NCBI RefSeq assembly: GCF_026151205.1
Contig: NC_087077.1
Coordinates: 5,356,483 to 5,420,482, forward strand
DNA: 64,000 bases
Source of the DNA: Bolinopsis microptera
Lineage: Eukaryota > Ctenophora > Tentaculata > Lobata > Bolinopsidae
Direction of reading: 5' to 3'
Shown: positions 22,701 to 34,604 of the stretch, piece by piece
Layout: each line of letters begins with the position of its first letter
How positions within the stretch are numbered: the first letter of the stretch is position 1
Translations under genes and position numbers: made by a program
The notes under the pieces: model-generated
What the model was told of the DNA's origin: nothing
Seen by the model: the letters and a program-made list of their open reading frames with translations, nothing else
The model's database searches: none

Positions 22701-23696
22701 AGGGATCGTCGAGCGGAAGCTCTCCGGAGGGTTCTTGTGGGTCTTGATTTGGACGTACATGACTGGGAGGCTGACATGGTCAGGAACTCTGATCCGTCGC
22801 TTGTAGTCGTCGTCAAGGTTCCGCTGTGATGAGATCTTCTTCCACAGGTTATTCGACTCCTTCACCAGGTTCTCCGTCTTCTTCTTGATGAGCTGTGTGA
22901 GCTGTTGAGAGGTGGGTTCCGCTACTGAGACAGTTTTACCGTTGATTTTTCTCGTGGGAAGCACACGCTGGTACACAGCTGTCTCCTGGAGGTGATTCTC
23001 TGTTAGATGCCGATGTGTGTCCTTAGTTGTCACCACAAACTCACCGCACTTGTCTGATACCGACACGTGTAACGTCCTGTTTGTCAGAAGGGAGCGTAAA
23101 CCATCTTTCTGAAAACGAGTGAGGTTATCCTGTGGGTTGGTGTTAGTCACGAGGTCCTGTACAAAGCGGTTAAACTGTGCCAGTTTGTCCTCTAAAACCG
23201 GGTGAGTGGGGTCAGGTGTACTGGTGAATGGTGAAGGAAAGGGACACAATCTCCTCACTTTGCTGGAACTCGACTCCTCGGTGGGCTCAATCGGGGCACT
23301 AACTTCCGCACTAGTGTCTGAGTTGGCACGTTGAGTGATAGCGTGTTTGTGTCTGATCTTAAACACACACTGAGCGATATCAACGGCAACTTTATCCTTG
23401 AATGACTGGTCAATTCGCGGAGACACGGCGAAGTTAGGTCCGAGAGCTAAAACTGACTTCTGCTGCTCGGAGACACTGTCGATGTTGAGAGTAGTGACTC
23501 TATCGTCAGCAGGTTGAGTAGTGGATGGAGGAGGAGGAGGAGTAGGAGGGTAGTATTTCTCCAACAACCAAGAAAACTTCTTCTGTAAACGGTCCTTATA
23601 ATGCTGCTTAACATAACGCTGGTGCACAGTGCGCCGAGGAGGCGATTTTCTGGAAAAAATCAAGTTTGTTCCACAACTCTTCATATTTTTCGTCAA
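19757..23696 (-). pseudogene. Penelope-like polyprotein: reverse transcriptase plus GIY-YIG endonuclease, interrupted
   Basis: The N-terminal part (23696-22551) has a proline-rich segment, then FQKDGLRSLL, KTHKNPPESFRS, VRPIISCVDSPTERLSWL and ends at HIEMLR. The same residues resume at MLRQISQEQLARRKFFAADI in the second part (21122-19757). This contains DISALYTNIN and the catalytic YIDD of the reverse transcriptase, the family-typical LYRKPQQKD segment, then a cysteine-rich linker and a GIY-YIG domain (VVYKIKCKLCDQLYVGETSR, RVGEHL, EAMFIINLNPTINKREE). Only the nested insertion breaks the frame; the two parts adjoin in phase across it. Penelope-type elements use this domain pair for target-primed reverse transcription. 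Confidence 0.88.
21124..22550 (-). mobile_element. 1.4 kb retroposed insertion with (ATAC)n tail inside the Penelope-like element
   Basis: GCGGAGCATCTCTATGT is present on both sides (21107-21123 and 22551-22567), a 17-bp target duplication. One end is an ATGT tandem run (about 21120-21146). Read on the minus strand this is a 3' ATAC tail after a GC-rich segment, as in L2/CR1-type LINE or SINE tails. There is no long reading frame, so it is a non-coding or 5'-chimeric retroposon. A GGTTCGGGCTAC-like stretch near 21,435-21,446 (minus strand) faintly recalls a tRNA B box. Confidence 0.75.
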
Positions 23697-23699
23697 AAA

Positions 23700-24156
23700 C
23701 TACCTTACTAGACTAAAATTAAGCAAGGAATCGTTTAAAGCCATTTCCGAAATCATTGGATACAAGGGTTAAACACAAAACACGATTTTCTAAAATCAAA
23801 ATTTTTCAAAATTTTCAAAATTTTTTTAAATGATTTTGAACACAAGGAAATATGTTTGACAATGTTATATATATGTACGTTCAACACTCAATCTGATGTT
23901 ACGTAATGTGCTGTTCAATTGATGCCAGTGAAATGTATTTCATGATCTGTGCAGTATACTTTTACGAGTTGTTTTTACTTGTCACTTAGCTTTGAAATGT
24001 TTGAGTAAAATTTGAGTAAATTTTTATTGTTTGATTGCATTTCTGGGTTTGAACGTTGAACCTCTCAGTCTAGTTGATATACTAATGCAAATGGAAATCA
24101 TAGTAATCATTGTGTCATCAATCACTGTAATTATTGAAATCATTGTATAGGAAGAA
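23700..24156. other. Region 5' of the Transib-like gene
   Basis: AT-rich, with runs of AAAATTTT. A similar AAAATTTTGAAAATTTT pattern lies inverted at about 26,790-26,815, a weak candidate for terminal repeats. No CACWGTG-type heptamer pair could be fixed as element ends. The last bases form an acceptor (ATTGTATAG) 6 nt before the ATG at 24157. Confidence 0.35.
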
Positions 24157-26605
24157 ATGGAGTTTACTAACGGGGAAGTCTGGAAGTTACTGAAAAGTTT
24201 AGGATCACCTGTACCTGTAACTCAGCAACTTTTGGAAAGGTGCCCGACTCTGGGATCTTATGATGTAGTCCTGGGAAAAGTACGGAGAGCTATGGGTAAA
24301 CGCCCACATAGAATTGAAAAGATCGTTCAGTGGGAGAAGCAAGTGTTATTTGAGGGTGCAGAATTGGAAGCAGAATTGGAAGCGGAATTGGAAGTTGAAG
24401 AAGCTGCTCCTGTGGAAGAAGCGGTATTTGAGGGAGAATCGGAACCACGTGCTCATGGAGGTTGTAGGAATAGAGCAGGCAGGAGCAAACTCCGATTATC
24501 TGATAAACCTGGAAAGAGGACTGCTCATAGTATTTTGCAACCTAAAATCGATGAGCTATTAGAATTCGCCACTGACCAAGGAGTGACGTACGAGGAGGTT
24601 ATTGAACTACTCGAAGAAAAAAGTAGAAAGAAGAAAAAAGGGCCAGTATATGTTGCTGAGGTTCCTATCAATGAAGCGGTTGGGTTTTACTTCAACCAGG
24701 AACATAGTACTCGGTCTTGGACAGAACTGCGGTTGTTTTTAGGACAATATGGGCTGAAACTCCCCACTAGAAATGCCATAGACCGGAAAAAAAAAGAAAT
24801 GCTTCCTCAAGGTATGAGGAACGAACAAATAAAGAGTGACGTCAACTTTGAATGTCTTGCTGCTGACACTGTCAAGGGTGAATAATATATAATACGTTTT
24901 AGATTTTGTTTTGTTTTGTTAAGGATCGATTTATTGAATTCAAACTTGAACAAAGTATCAAACTTTCGGTACTAAATTATCTGTAACTTAAGTACACTTC
25001 TTCAGGGTTACTAGAATCCACAGGCTACCAGGTTGAGATTGGAGAGAAACTGAATCTGACAGCCAAAGCAGGTATGGATGGGTCAGGCAGCCACAGAGCA
25101 AGACACCAGAGAGTGGATAGGGCGAAATCTCTAGAGGAGAATCCACACCTGGACCCGGATAGTTACAAGAACTATCTTCTTACCTGTTTCTGTCCACTCA
25201 CCCTGACAGCAGTTAAGGATAATGGATTGGAGGTAAACATCTGGGTAAACCCCTCCCCAAACAGCATGTCCTACACCAGACCCCTCTCCCTCATAAGAGC
25301 AGCCGAGAGCAGAGAGGTGATAGAGAAGGAGTTTTCTGACACACTTTCAGAGATTAGTAAGCCCAAGGTTGAATAAACACTTAAAACATTTGCACATTTC
25401 TTTGTATAACCTGACTGATACGCAGTAAATTATTTTAGTTTTCAGTTTGTATTTTGCTCATTCACATAACAACAATAAATTTCATACCATTTCAGACAAT
25501 AAACATCACGTCATCAACCCTACCCCCACCACACATCACATCCCTCACAGTTCACACAACTATGAGTATGATCGATGGCAAAATGGTCGACATACTTCAG
25601 GGGGATTCTGGAGCCCCATGTCATTTTTGTGACAATACTACTGCTGGAATTAACAACCTTATTAGTATCCTGGCAGGATTCAATATCACCAAAAGTTTTG
25701 AGAAGTGTATGGAAACTTGGGAGAAAGTGGTAGTAGGAGAAATCGTATGGAAGGATGAGGCGAGAGCAGGCCAGTGCCATGCACCCCTAGCTGATCTAAA
25801 AGTGTTTGCTGTGCTGCACTGGAGTTTACGGACTTTCGATTGGCTTCTTCAAATCCTGTATAGATTGGTAGCCGGGGTGAGACGCTGGGGTATATCTCAC
25901 AAGCCATCCCAGCCATTTGTTAAAGCTGCCAAACAGCAAGTCATTGACTTTTTGAGGGAGAAGACGGGAATGTTGGTAGACACACCCACTTGCCAAGGAG
26001 GTAACACCAACACTGGACAGTTGGCTGAGCGGTTCATGGCCCCTGAACACCGGGAATTGATCTGCAGCCTCATAGACAATGCCACTGACAGGGAAAATTT
26101 CTCTCTCCTGCTAAGAGACATTAACATCATGCTCAGAATTACCCAGAGCACGAGAGTAGGAGTGGTCTCTACCAAACTGAAGCAACTAGGGATCGACATC
26201 ATGAGCCATGTCAGATCTAAATTTTTGGATCACTTGGGGCAGCCGTGGATTAATGTGAACCCCTCGTTGCATGCGATGTGTGGGCACGCTTGGCAGCTGG
26301 TTGAGGTGCTTAGTGCACCTGTGGCTATGTACAGTGAACAAGCCCAGGAGCACTGGAATAAGTACCTCACCAAGTACAAGAGTGGGCCATGTGCACGGGC
26401 GAGGCAGCACGATGTTAGTGTCAACCTCACTGACATTTTTCAGCGGATGCTGTTAATGACCCATCCTCTCATAGCTTGCAAAAAGCGGAAAGTTGTCTGC
26501 AAGTTATGTAACAAGGAGGGCCATTCAGCATCATCTGTTAAATGGCATGGATATGGGCCTAACAAGTGGGAAGATGCACTATTAGAGAATTATTATTTAC
26601 ATTAA
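24157..26605 (+). CDS. Transib/RAG1-like DDE transposase, three exons, apparently intact
   Basis: Exons 24157-24877, 25006-25367 and 25496-26605 join in phase with GT-AG introns of 128 bp each to give 730 residues, a normal Transib length. The N-terminal third is charged, with an EAELEAELE repeat. Catalytic and zinc positions match the RAG1/Transib core: D265 in GMDGSGSH, D388 in MIDGK, a CxxC at C403/C406 (PCHFC), an HxxxxH at H620/H625 (LHAMCGH), and the glutamate E646 in SEQAQEHWNKYL, equivalent to RAG1 ESGNK. Downstream IFQRMLLMTHPLI matches the Transib tail. In vertebrates this fold is the RAG1 V(D)J recombinase core; here it is most simply a transposase. No RAG2-like gene is nearby. It may be active, recently inactivated in its ends, or domesticated. 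Confidence 0.85.
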
Positions 26606-27004
26606 TTCTATTACTTTTCACTTTGTTCTAAATATTTTATTATGGTTTGACTTTATTTTGTTTATTACCTTATACCTTAATCTTCGTACTTTATTAGTTC
26701 ATCAAAACAACTATTCCTTGTTTTATTTAAAATGAATGTGGAATTTTAAGTGATAGAAATTCATGAAATTCATGAAAATTCGACGTTTTTGTCAAAATTT
26801 TGAAAATTTTTGTTCGTCGCGTGCCGCATGTCACTATTTCAGCATAAAAATAGCTTTAATTCGACTAAATTATTGCAAAATCATCAGATTTTTTATTCTG
26901 CCAGTGTTCAAATTAAGTTAAAAACTTTGTCTGAAGAGTTAAAGTAGAATTTAATGTAAATCATTGCACAGTGTACAATTATACAATTATACAAGCAACA
27001 ATAG
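26606..27004. other. Region 3' of the Transib-like gene
   Basis: AT-rich and without a gene. CACAGTG at about 26,967 is the only heptamer-like motif noticed, with no matching left partner. Confidence 0.3.
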
Positions 27005-27770
27005 AATTTACCTGTATTTTGACAGTCAAAATTTTTGATCGAGGCTGGTACCAACATCGACCCAGATGATCAGCATGTCGCACCGGGGAGGCTTCAAAAT
27101 TATGTTTTATGATTATGAAACCGTTTGGAAAGTCAAACAAACATCATGAGAGAGCCTCCCCATTGTGACATCATAGTCAATTTTGACCATTTGTGGGTGT
27201 GCCCTAGAAAAAAATACACCAAAAAATCGCAAAATCTCTCATTTTCATCACCAAAATTCAGTTTTTTCACAATTTTGTAATTTGGGAAGCTCAAAATAGC
27301 CTCAAAGCTGCCATAGAAGCTAATTTAAAGTGATATAAACGACAAATACATACATTTGTGGAAATAGAGTGGTTGAAAAGAATTTACCTGTATTTTGACA
27401 GTCAAAATTTTTGATCGAGGCTGGTACCAACATCGACCCAGATGATCAGCATGTCGCACCGGGGAGGCTTCAAAATTATGTTTTATGATTATGAAACCGT
27501 TTGGAAAGTCAAAAAAACATCATGAGAGAGCTCCCCCATTGCGACATCATAGTTAATTTCGAACATTTGTGGCAGCGCCCTAGAAAAAATACACCAAAAA
27601 TCGCAAAATATCTAATTTTCCTCGCCAAAAATCAGTTTTTTCACAATTTTGTAATTTCAGTAGCTCAAAATAGCCTCAAAGCTGCCTCATTACTATGTAA
27701 ACAGAGCTTGAATAATCAGAATCATGTAAAAGCCTAAAAACGACCATTATTTGTTCCATTTAAATGAACA
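27005..27770. repeat. Tandem duplication, two units of about 375 bp
   Basis: Unit 1 starts GAATTTACCTGTATTTTGAC at 27005 and unit 2 with the same bases at 27380. The first ~180 bp (through ACATCATGAGAGAG) are nearly identical; the second halves diverge. Neither unit codes. Confidence 0.75.
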
Positions 27771-27956
27771 AAATTTGAGATGCGCTGAAACTAGGAAGTA
27801 AATTAAGTCAAAATGGGCCACTTTGAATTTTCGTAACTCAAAAAGTAAAAAAGATATGCCCATAATTTTTTTAACTTGTGAAAATTTAGTTAATTGTCCA
27901 CCTGATGAAAGCTAAGTTATAGAGATTTTAAAAAGTGCCAACTTGATTCTTTCCAG

Positions 27957-28379
27957 TCATGGGCACACTGTGTGGTGTTCCTCGCAAATAGTAGCAATAC
28001 TGATGAAAGTAGAGTGGTCCACTTTATGAAATAAACTGTCCTTCAACTGTAATAAATCACGTTTTCTGTCTGCAATAAACTGATACTGATATGATATGTG
28101 CTGTTGCAATGATAATGTTCTTATTCTGTGCTGATAACGTGTTACACTGCCAGAATTCTGCCTCATCGGAAACAATGATGACTGATTAAACGTAGTACTG
28201 TTCAACATAAATACAGGAAAAACTTGCTGTCGTTTACAGCGTTTGAAAAAATTCAACTTCTGTTCTGAAATTTTGAGTTTTTCTGCTGTAGCAATGAAAG
28301 TTTTGGCAGTTCCAAAGTTCTCCCGAGAAAGAGTAAGGTTCCAAAGATTACGGACTGGAACATTATTTATTAGTCGCAT
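27957..28379 (-). pseudogene. Retroelement N-terminal fragment abutting the Penelope copy
   Basis: A 140-codon frame with LKISEQKLNFFKRCKRQQVF and SYQYQFIADRKRDLLQLKD resembles N-terminal helical segments seen ahead of reverse transcriptase in Penelope-like and related retroelements. It starts exactly at the 3' boundary of the truncated Penelope copy and ends in a stop, with no RT following. Head-to-tail arrangement of two elements is a known Penelope habit, so this may be the start of a second, different copy. Confidence 0.35.
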
Positions 28380-28385
28380 TATAAC

Positions 28386-29446
28386 AATAGACAGTTTTTG
28401 GGTTTTTCCAAATAGTTTCTGATTATTCTGATTTGCGACAAATGATATTGCACTGTTAGGATAAACGACGTTTCAAAGTAACAACTTCTTATTCATGCTG
28501 ACAAAATTGGTAAATATGTGAGAAAACTGTCTCATAAAATTTATTAATCAAAAATGGCTAAACCGAAACGACAACAAATTGTTCAAATACTCGACTAAAA
28601 TTAGAATCAAAATCTATATGTATACAACACTACTCGATCTGCTATTCAATAAACTTAAAACATCCACTAAACAGCAAGTACGTGATTGTGATCGTGTGAT
28701 GGAATGACATGTACAGTGATAACAGATGATTTAAGATGTAAGTGATAACAGATGATAAGGTAAAAGATACAATACATGTGAGATGGTGTATACACAATGT
28801 GAGTGAAAATATAGTGAGTGGTTACTGATTGTGAGCGAGATGTGAAAAAACATTAAAACTTACTACTGCTAGAAAACTTAAACTGTATGCAATAAAAAGG
28901 GAATGAAACTAAAATATCTAAAATTCTTCAGTACTAGCTATGATAAAACGTTTAATAGTATCCAGTTCTTCTCTCTTGTTAATTGTAGGGTTCAGATTAA
29001 TAATAAACATCGCTTCAAAAATCTTTCTTCTGACAGTATTGGGTTCAATTCTTAAAATATCTACTTCTAAACTGGGATTTAACCCCTCATGACAGCTCGA
29101 ATAATGTATGGCAAAAGCTTGACTAACATTAGAAGGGGTAGCAGGGTAGGTAGCGTAACGTAAGTGTTCTCCTACACGAGCATGTACTTTCCTACTGGTT
29201 TCTCCAACGTACAGCTGGTCACATAATTTACACTTAATCTTATATACAACATTCTTCACTTCACAATCTTTATTACAAACTATCAAAGGACAAATTTTAC
29301 ATGAATTAATACTGCACACACGTTTATCATACGGTCTGTTACTACATAAAATATTTCTCAATTTCGAAGTAGGTTTAAAGTTTACTTTAATAGGTAAATT
29401 GTTCTGCTTTACATAATTTCTAATCTTATTGCTAGTACTAACTAAT
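28386..29446 (-). mobile_element. 5'-truncated Penelope-like copy
   Basis: Nearly identical to 19219-20276 (I noted only two substitutions, in the 3' non-coding part). It begins mid-ORF at about 29446 (TAGTACT junction) and ends at AATAGACAG. The right flank starts AACTAATATAAC, the same 12 bases that lie left of the other copy at 19213-19224, bridging its boundary. Confidence 0.85.
28918..29446 (-). pseudogene. Penelope GIY-YIG endonuclease domain, truncated copy
   Basis: Encodes STSNKIRNYVKQNNLPIK through the GIY-YIG domain to the same FIIASTEEF end as the longer copy, with identical residues where they overlap. It lacks all of the reverse transcriptase and any start codon of its own. Confidence 0.85.
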
Positions 29447-29858
29447 ATAACGTTTACAAATTTTAGCAATCTTATACAGGTTGAATTAATCGATTAATCC
29501 ATTTTTTGAATATGGTCAACTCAATAATTTGCTGAACTCAAGTATTTGTGAGCAAAAAATGAAACTGGACTAGTGAAGAATAAGTTTTAAAGGTGTCACT
29601 GCGAGATACAGAGAAAACGATCATATGCACTTACAGGAGAAAATAATTAGACAGCTTAAATGCTCCTAGTTGCGAGTCACAATTTCAAAGGTCAGTGGTG
29701 CAAGCGAGAACATAAATGATGGTATAAAACAAACTTCAACGAGAGAGCTATGGTAGCCCATTTTTAATGGACTAAAATTGCTTACTGTTCAAAACTTGTA
29801 CAAATACCACTGTATATCTGAGATATTTCGAATTATGAAATTTCGCACTCCATACTAG

Positions 29859-30780
29859 TTGTATTGTACTTTAGACTCATCAAAACGTGATACAAGCAAT
29901 GTCATAATCCTCCCAAGAAAAACCAACACGTTTCTTTACAAAGCCTCCAAATTGTGGAATAGCATACATAAACGTATTCTAAATGAGAATGGGGTAATTC
30001 TCACTACTTCTGTATCTTTGGTTAAATTACGTTGTAAAACTATCATCCTAGGATCCCAATCCATCAACAATAATAATACCTGGACTTACCACAACTTTCA
30101 CATCGCCCCTCACTCAGTCAGAGACCAAACCAGTTCATCACTCAAAAAAGATATGGAACAGATCTATAAAGCTCATGAAATGAGGAAAATGAAAAAGTAC
30201 AACAACAGAATCATCCAGGTGGAAAAAGGCACCTTTACCCCACTTATATACTCAACAAATGGCGGATGGGGTCCTCAAGCCACAAGATACCACAAGAGAC
30301 TCGCTGAAAAACTATCCCAGAAGAGAGGAGAAGACTATGCAGCTGTTATGTGTTACATGCGCACCAGGATTAGATTCTCAATCCTCAGGAGCACCCTGAT
30401 AGCGGTCAGGGGTGAGAGAGGGAGACGGCAATCGTATACATTGCCAGTCAGTGTAACTTCGTTTAACTTGATACCTGCCACCATGGACTATGAATGTTTC
30501 TAGACACTATCCTTTTGATATTGAGATATTGGTATCTCAGATCACGTGTACATCGTTCCTTTTTTTATGACACAGTAATTTATTGACACTCACAGCTATA
30601 ATTTTAATCATTGAATCAGTATTTTTATCTGTGCTCTGCGTAATGCATCACATGAATCAGTATTTTAATCTATTAACTTATTACACATTTGTGCTCTGCT
30701 TTAGCATCACCTGACTATTTAAAAAAATTGTTTGTTCAGGCCATGACCTTATAGTCAGCCAATTGGCCATTGCTATAATG
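29859..30780 (+). mobile_element. LINE 3' portion (copy 2)
   Basis: A 214-codon frame (29859-30503) starts with the LINE C-terminal region: FLYKASKLWNSIHKRIL resembles the post-RT segment of CR1/L2/Jockey-type ORF2. It then continues into WTYHNFHIAPHSVRDQ and the FTPLIYSTNGGWGPQ tail shared with copy 1. About 280 bp of 3' sequence follows, ending near CCAATTGGCCATTGCTATAA. It has no RT core. Confidence 0.7.
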
Positions 30781-30784
30781 TATA

Positions 30785-32285
30785 TATTGTTTGAATATTC
30801 TTTCTCATCCCTGCCCCTATAATGGAGTAGATCATGTGTTTTGTTAAAATGTTTTTGAAAAAATTATTGGTAGCAATGAATTGTGCTCTGCCAATTGCAA
30901 CACTTAAAATTTGATTGTGCTCTGCCAATTGCATCACTTGATTTAATTGAATGTATATATATACTGTTTGACACATTTTCAAAAAAAAAATATTCTTTCT
31001 CATAAGTTCATCACTCACTCACCAAATTGCCGACCCAATATCTATTGAAGTGGCGAAGATTTTTTAGACGAATAACATATCGATATTATTGCTGCAGCAG
31101 ATACAAATACTAACATTATCATATACCCAACCGTTTCAACCATTAAATTAACTAGGAAATTCAATCCTCAACTTAACTTTTACTGTTTTATACTAATATT
31201 GGCAATCCCTCACCTTTACAGTAGGCAAAGTTGATCATGCAAATGAAACTTTAGACTAGACATTCAAAACTACAGATGATTTCTTGTCAGGGATAGATAG
31301 ATCCCGAACTTAATAAACAATGAACTTTAAAAGACCGCACCCTAACAACTTTCACACTAGCACAGAAAACATAGATCATGTTTCAAAATCAAGACCGACA
31401 GCCGAGCTGCTACGTTAGAAATACACAGTATCGATCAATTAAATAAGTGTTTTGAAAAGTATCTTATCAGGGATGAGGTTAGGTAGGTTTACTGTCATAC
31501 AATCTACAATGCTCTGAATGATGGGATGTAGACTGCTAACCATATTATTAGGGTACTTAAGCATAATCCACAGATTAGAGATCTACTCGATATCAAGTTA
31601 AAAGAGGTTAGGAGTTGTTGCATTCGAAAATGTATCTCTAACTCTAATCATTACATCGAAAACATTGATTGAACAAGTGACAAAAAGTGTCAAGAATCAC
31701 AGTAAGTGTCAGTATTGTGATTGGAATCGTCATCAGAAGATTGTGATATCGATGTGTGATGCTAACTTATTGTTCATTTATTCAGATATGTTTAGAGAAA
31801 AATTGAATGAGAGTGAGAAACGATCCATGGAGGAGCAGTCACCTTAAATATTCATCATATGCAATGGTAAATCATATACAATGGTAAATGTGCAAAGAAC
31901 TTTAATTTAGCGCTCGATTTCCATCGTATTAACACAGTATTACAAAAGTATGCGCGGCGTGCCTCAAATTTTAAAATCGTTTTGATAAATGTACTATTGA
32001 TTGTTTTGTAACTGGGCGGCACTCAACTTGTCATCTTCAATGTTTGTAACGGGTTAAACTCGTATAATATTTGTTGGCGCAGGTTATATATCCAGCGAAG
32101 GCACACTCCCTTGTTATGTAGCGCGATGCATTGATTCACGATGTCAATCCTTCCACCTTCGCATCTCGCCGAAAAGTGTAGTCACAGAATGCATCACAGA
32201 ATTTTAATCGAGTAAAGTGTAGTCAAATATGAAGTATAGAGTAACTGAATAAAGTGTTAACTGAATAAAGTGTTAAATAATATAA
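30785..32285. other. No gene supported; one partial MITE
   Basis: A partial copy of the Mutator-type MITE lies near 32,115-32,165. Otherwise AT-rich DNA without recognisable exons. Confidence 0.4.
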
Positions 32286-32294
32286 GGCTGGACG

Positions 32295-32378
32295 TTGTAG
32301 CGCGATGCACTACTGGGTCGCGCGCGCGCATCCAATAATGCTTCTCGCAGATCGGCGAGATGCGAAGGATTGAATCAA
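32295..32378. mobile_element. Mutator-type MITE, 84 bp, with 9-bp target duplication
   Basis: Starts TTGTAGCGCGATGCAC and ends GGATTGAATCAA. The flanks GGCTGGACG (32286-32294) and GGCTAGACG (32379-32387) differ at one base, a 9-bp duplication as made by MULE/Mutator transposases. The interior holds GCGCGCGCGC and GATCGGCGAGATGCG. Confidence 0.75.
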
Positions 32379-33106
32379 GGCTAGACGTTAACTGAGCTTG
32401 AAGCAAACTACTGATGATAGAACCAGCACTCCTGACAGCCAAACCAATTTTGCAATTTATCCAATGCGAAAATGCGCATTAACAGTTAAATGAAAAAAGT
32501 GTGGGCGAGCAATTTAGTGAGCGCGCTCGCCGATCTGCATACGAGAAGCATTATTGGATGCTATAACTAAAAGCACAATTGTAGGTATATAACCTATTAT
32601 ACCAAAACGCGCACCGAGTTGAACTCGTCGACGGTCTTGAATAATGAATATTTGAAACAAATATTTTACAAGTATAACCCGTTAAAAAGCACAATAGTGT
32701 GACATGTGAGATCAGAAGCCTTTGTCATTTGTCGAAGTGCCTCAAAAGTGATCCTAAACAATTCCCCCGCGTTCAATTTTGATCGCAGAATTACGCCAAC
32801 TTAATGCATAATTAAAAAAGTTATAGATGATAGACATGGCATATTTTGGCTTTTACTAAATTGCTCGCCCAAAAAGTTCACGTGACTTTGGTTTTTTGGT
32901 TTTGCAGCCGTATTGACCATTGTTAATGATCTGGCCCGGCGCGCGCTACTTCGTAGCACTTGCCATCGGGCCACATTTCGAGAAGAAAGCGGCGCGCGCT
33001 ACTTCGAAGAAATTATTTAGACGAGTAACATCCGTCAACAGCCGTACAAAACAGTTTTACATAGACCCTAATCCCAACCCTAACCTTAACCATAACACAC
33101 CACAAT

Positions 33107-33370
33107 ACACCGATCTAGATCACCTTTCATGCCTAATATAAAGGGCCTTTTCACAAGAATTTTCTTAAAATTTGGGCGAGCGATTTAGTCGCTCCTACTT
33201 GCTCTATCCAGAGCCCTTGCGCTTGCAGTAGCGCGCGCCCGCCTCACGGCGGACTTGTGAAACAAGCGCGCCCGCAGTGGCGCAAAAGCACATGGTTAGG
33301 TGAAGCTCCTACTAAATCGCTTGTGAAAAGGCCCTTTAGGCATGAAAGTGATCTAGATCGCGATCGGTGT
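33107..33370. mobile_element. Foldback element carrying the family B repeat
   Basis: Inverted arms of about 50 bp: ACACCGATCTAGATCAC and TTTCATGCCTAA to GGGCCTTTTCACAAG at 33107-33156, and the complement at 33321-33370. Small insertions differ between the arms. The loop contains the GC-rich family B repeat in inverted orientation (33188-33305). Confidence 0.65.
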
Positions 33371-33446
33371 ATTTTTGGACGCTGATTCCGAATCACCCCC
33401 CATGACGTAGGGTTAAAATGCTTCCCTGGAGAGTTATGGGCAAAAA

Positions 33447-33690
33447 ACCGTTTTGGTCACGTGACAGGCTGGTAAAACGTGAATTCCATTATTTAGGGCT
33501 CGGCTTAGGGTTAGGGTTGTGGTTAAAATTTATATGGATAGCTTCGGGGTTATGGTTTCACCTAACCATGTGCTTTCGCGCCACTGCGGGCGCACTTGTT
33601 TCACAAGTCAAGGCGGGCGCGCTACTGCAAGCGCAAGGGCTCTGGATAAAGCAAGTTATGGTTAGTATAGGGTTAGGGTTGGGATTAGGA
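33447..33690. repeat. TTAGGG-type interstitial repeats and family B copy
   Basis: GTTTTGGTCACGTGACAGGC is followed by AGGGTTAGGGTT-type sequence, then a family B copy (33557-33657), then more TAGGGTTAGGGTT. The same order, TTTTGGTCACGTG then GGGTTAGGGTTAGGG, appears at about 50985-51050. The telomere-like units seem part of a dispersed repeat rather than a true telomere. Confidence 0.55.
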
Positions 33691-34604
33691 TTTATGTAAA
33701 ACCGTTTTGGGCGAGCGATTCAGTAAGAGCCCGATTTAGTAGGAGCGACATATTTTATACGTATCAAATTGGATGTGCGTTTGGCGGAGATTTGACATAC
33801 GTTGCAGTACTTGCATGCCACTTTTCGCGCGCGAAGCGCGCGCCGCCGAAGCGGAGATATAACCTGCGCCATATTTGTTTGAAAAACCGTGGTTTTGCAT
33901 TTACTTCAAGACTGTTGACGGGTTCAACTCAGCGCGCGTCTTAAAAGGTTATTATCCATTATCTAAAACCTAATTGGAGGACTTCGACGCGCCGCACAAA
34001 CTATAGCAATCCAAAAAATCGATTTTTGGAAGTAAAGATCAATTTTTAACGACCATGCATGTGGCATATTTACAAATCGGTCCTTTCTTGTTCACTGTTG
34101 GTGAAATTTTTAACTTTCTTGTGATATAAGGTAGGCCAAAAGCAACGTTTCATACGTTGGGTTTCATACCACCACCGCGTTTCATATTTGAGACCTGAAA
34201 CTTTGCAGATGGTATGTTGTAACTACTCATTCGAGGATTCCGTCACCAAAATTCGAAAACTCGAATATTATATTTCAGACCACGCCCATATAATATTAAA
34301 CCACTGCACCGGCTAGATCTTCTCGGCTGGACTTGGAGAACGTTCCTGCTTATATATCGCCTCTCTTCCAATGTGTTTAATTTTACTCCAATTTTGATCC
34401 TACACATTTTCTTAACAAATAACTCGAATACCGAGCAACCAAACAGAACAAAGTGGAAATGAAAAAGTTGATGCTGTGGAGGTACCAAATTTTAAAATGA
34501 GATTAAAGATGTCTTTGTTTTCCAGCATTAATAACTACCATGGGTGGGGAAATATTCTACTCGTAGTCGTACCTTCTTTGATACATATAGATACGACTTT
34601 TCAA

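Larger units (their letters stand above)
19219..23700 (-). mobile_element. Penelope-like retroelement, nearly full length, split by a nested insertion
   Basis: On the minus strand the element runs from about 23,700 (5') to the 3' boundary at about 19,219 (AATAGACAG on the plus strand). It encodes one polyprotein with reverse transcriptase and GIY-YIG endonuclease, interrupted by a 1.4 kb insert at 21124-22550. The 3' 1.06 kb is almost identical to the truncated copy at 28386-29446, so activity was recent. The 5' limit is not defined. Confidence 0.85.

Noticed and set aside
23770-26985. Heptamer-like CAC motifs as Transib terminal repeats
   Set aside because: No pair on the two sides shares more than the first bases, so element ends cannot be claimed.
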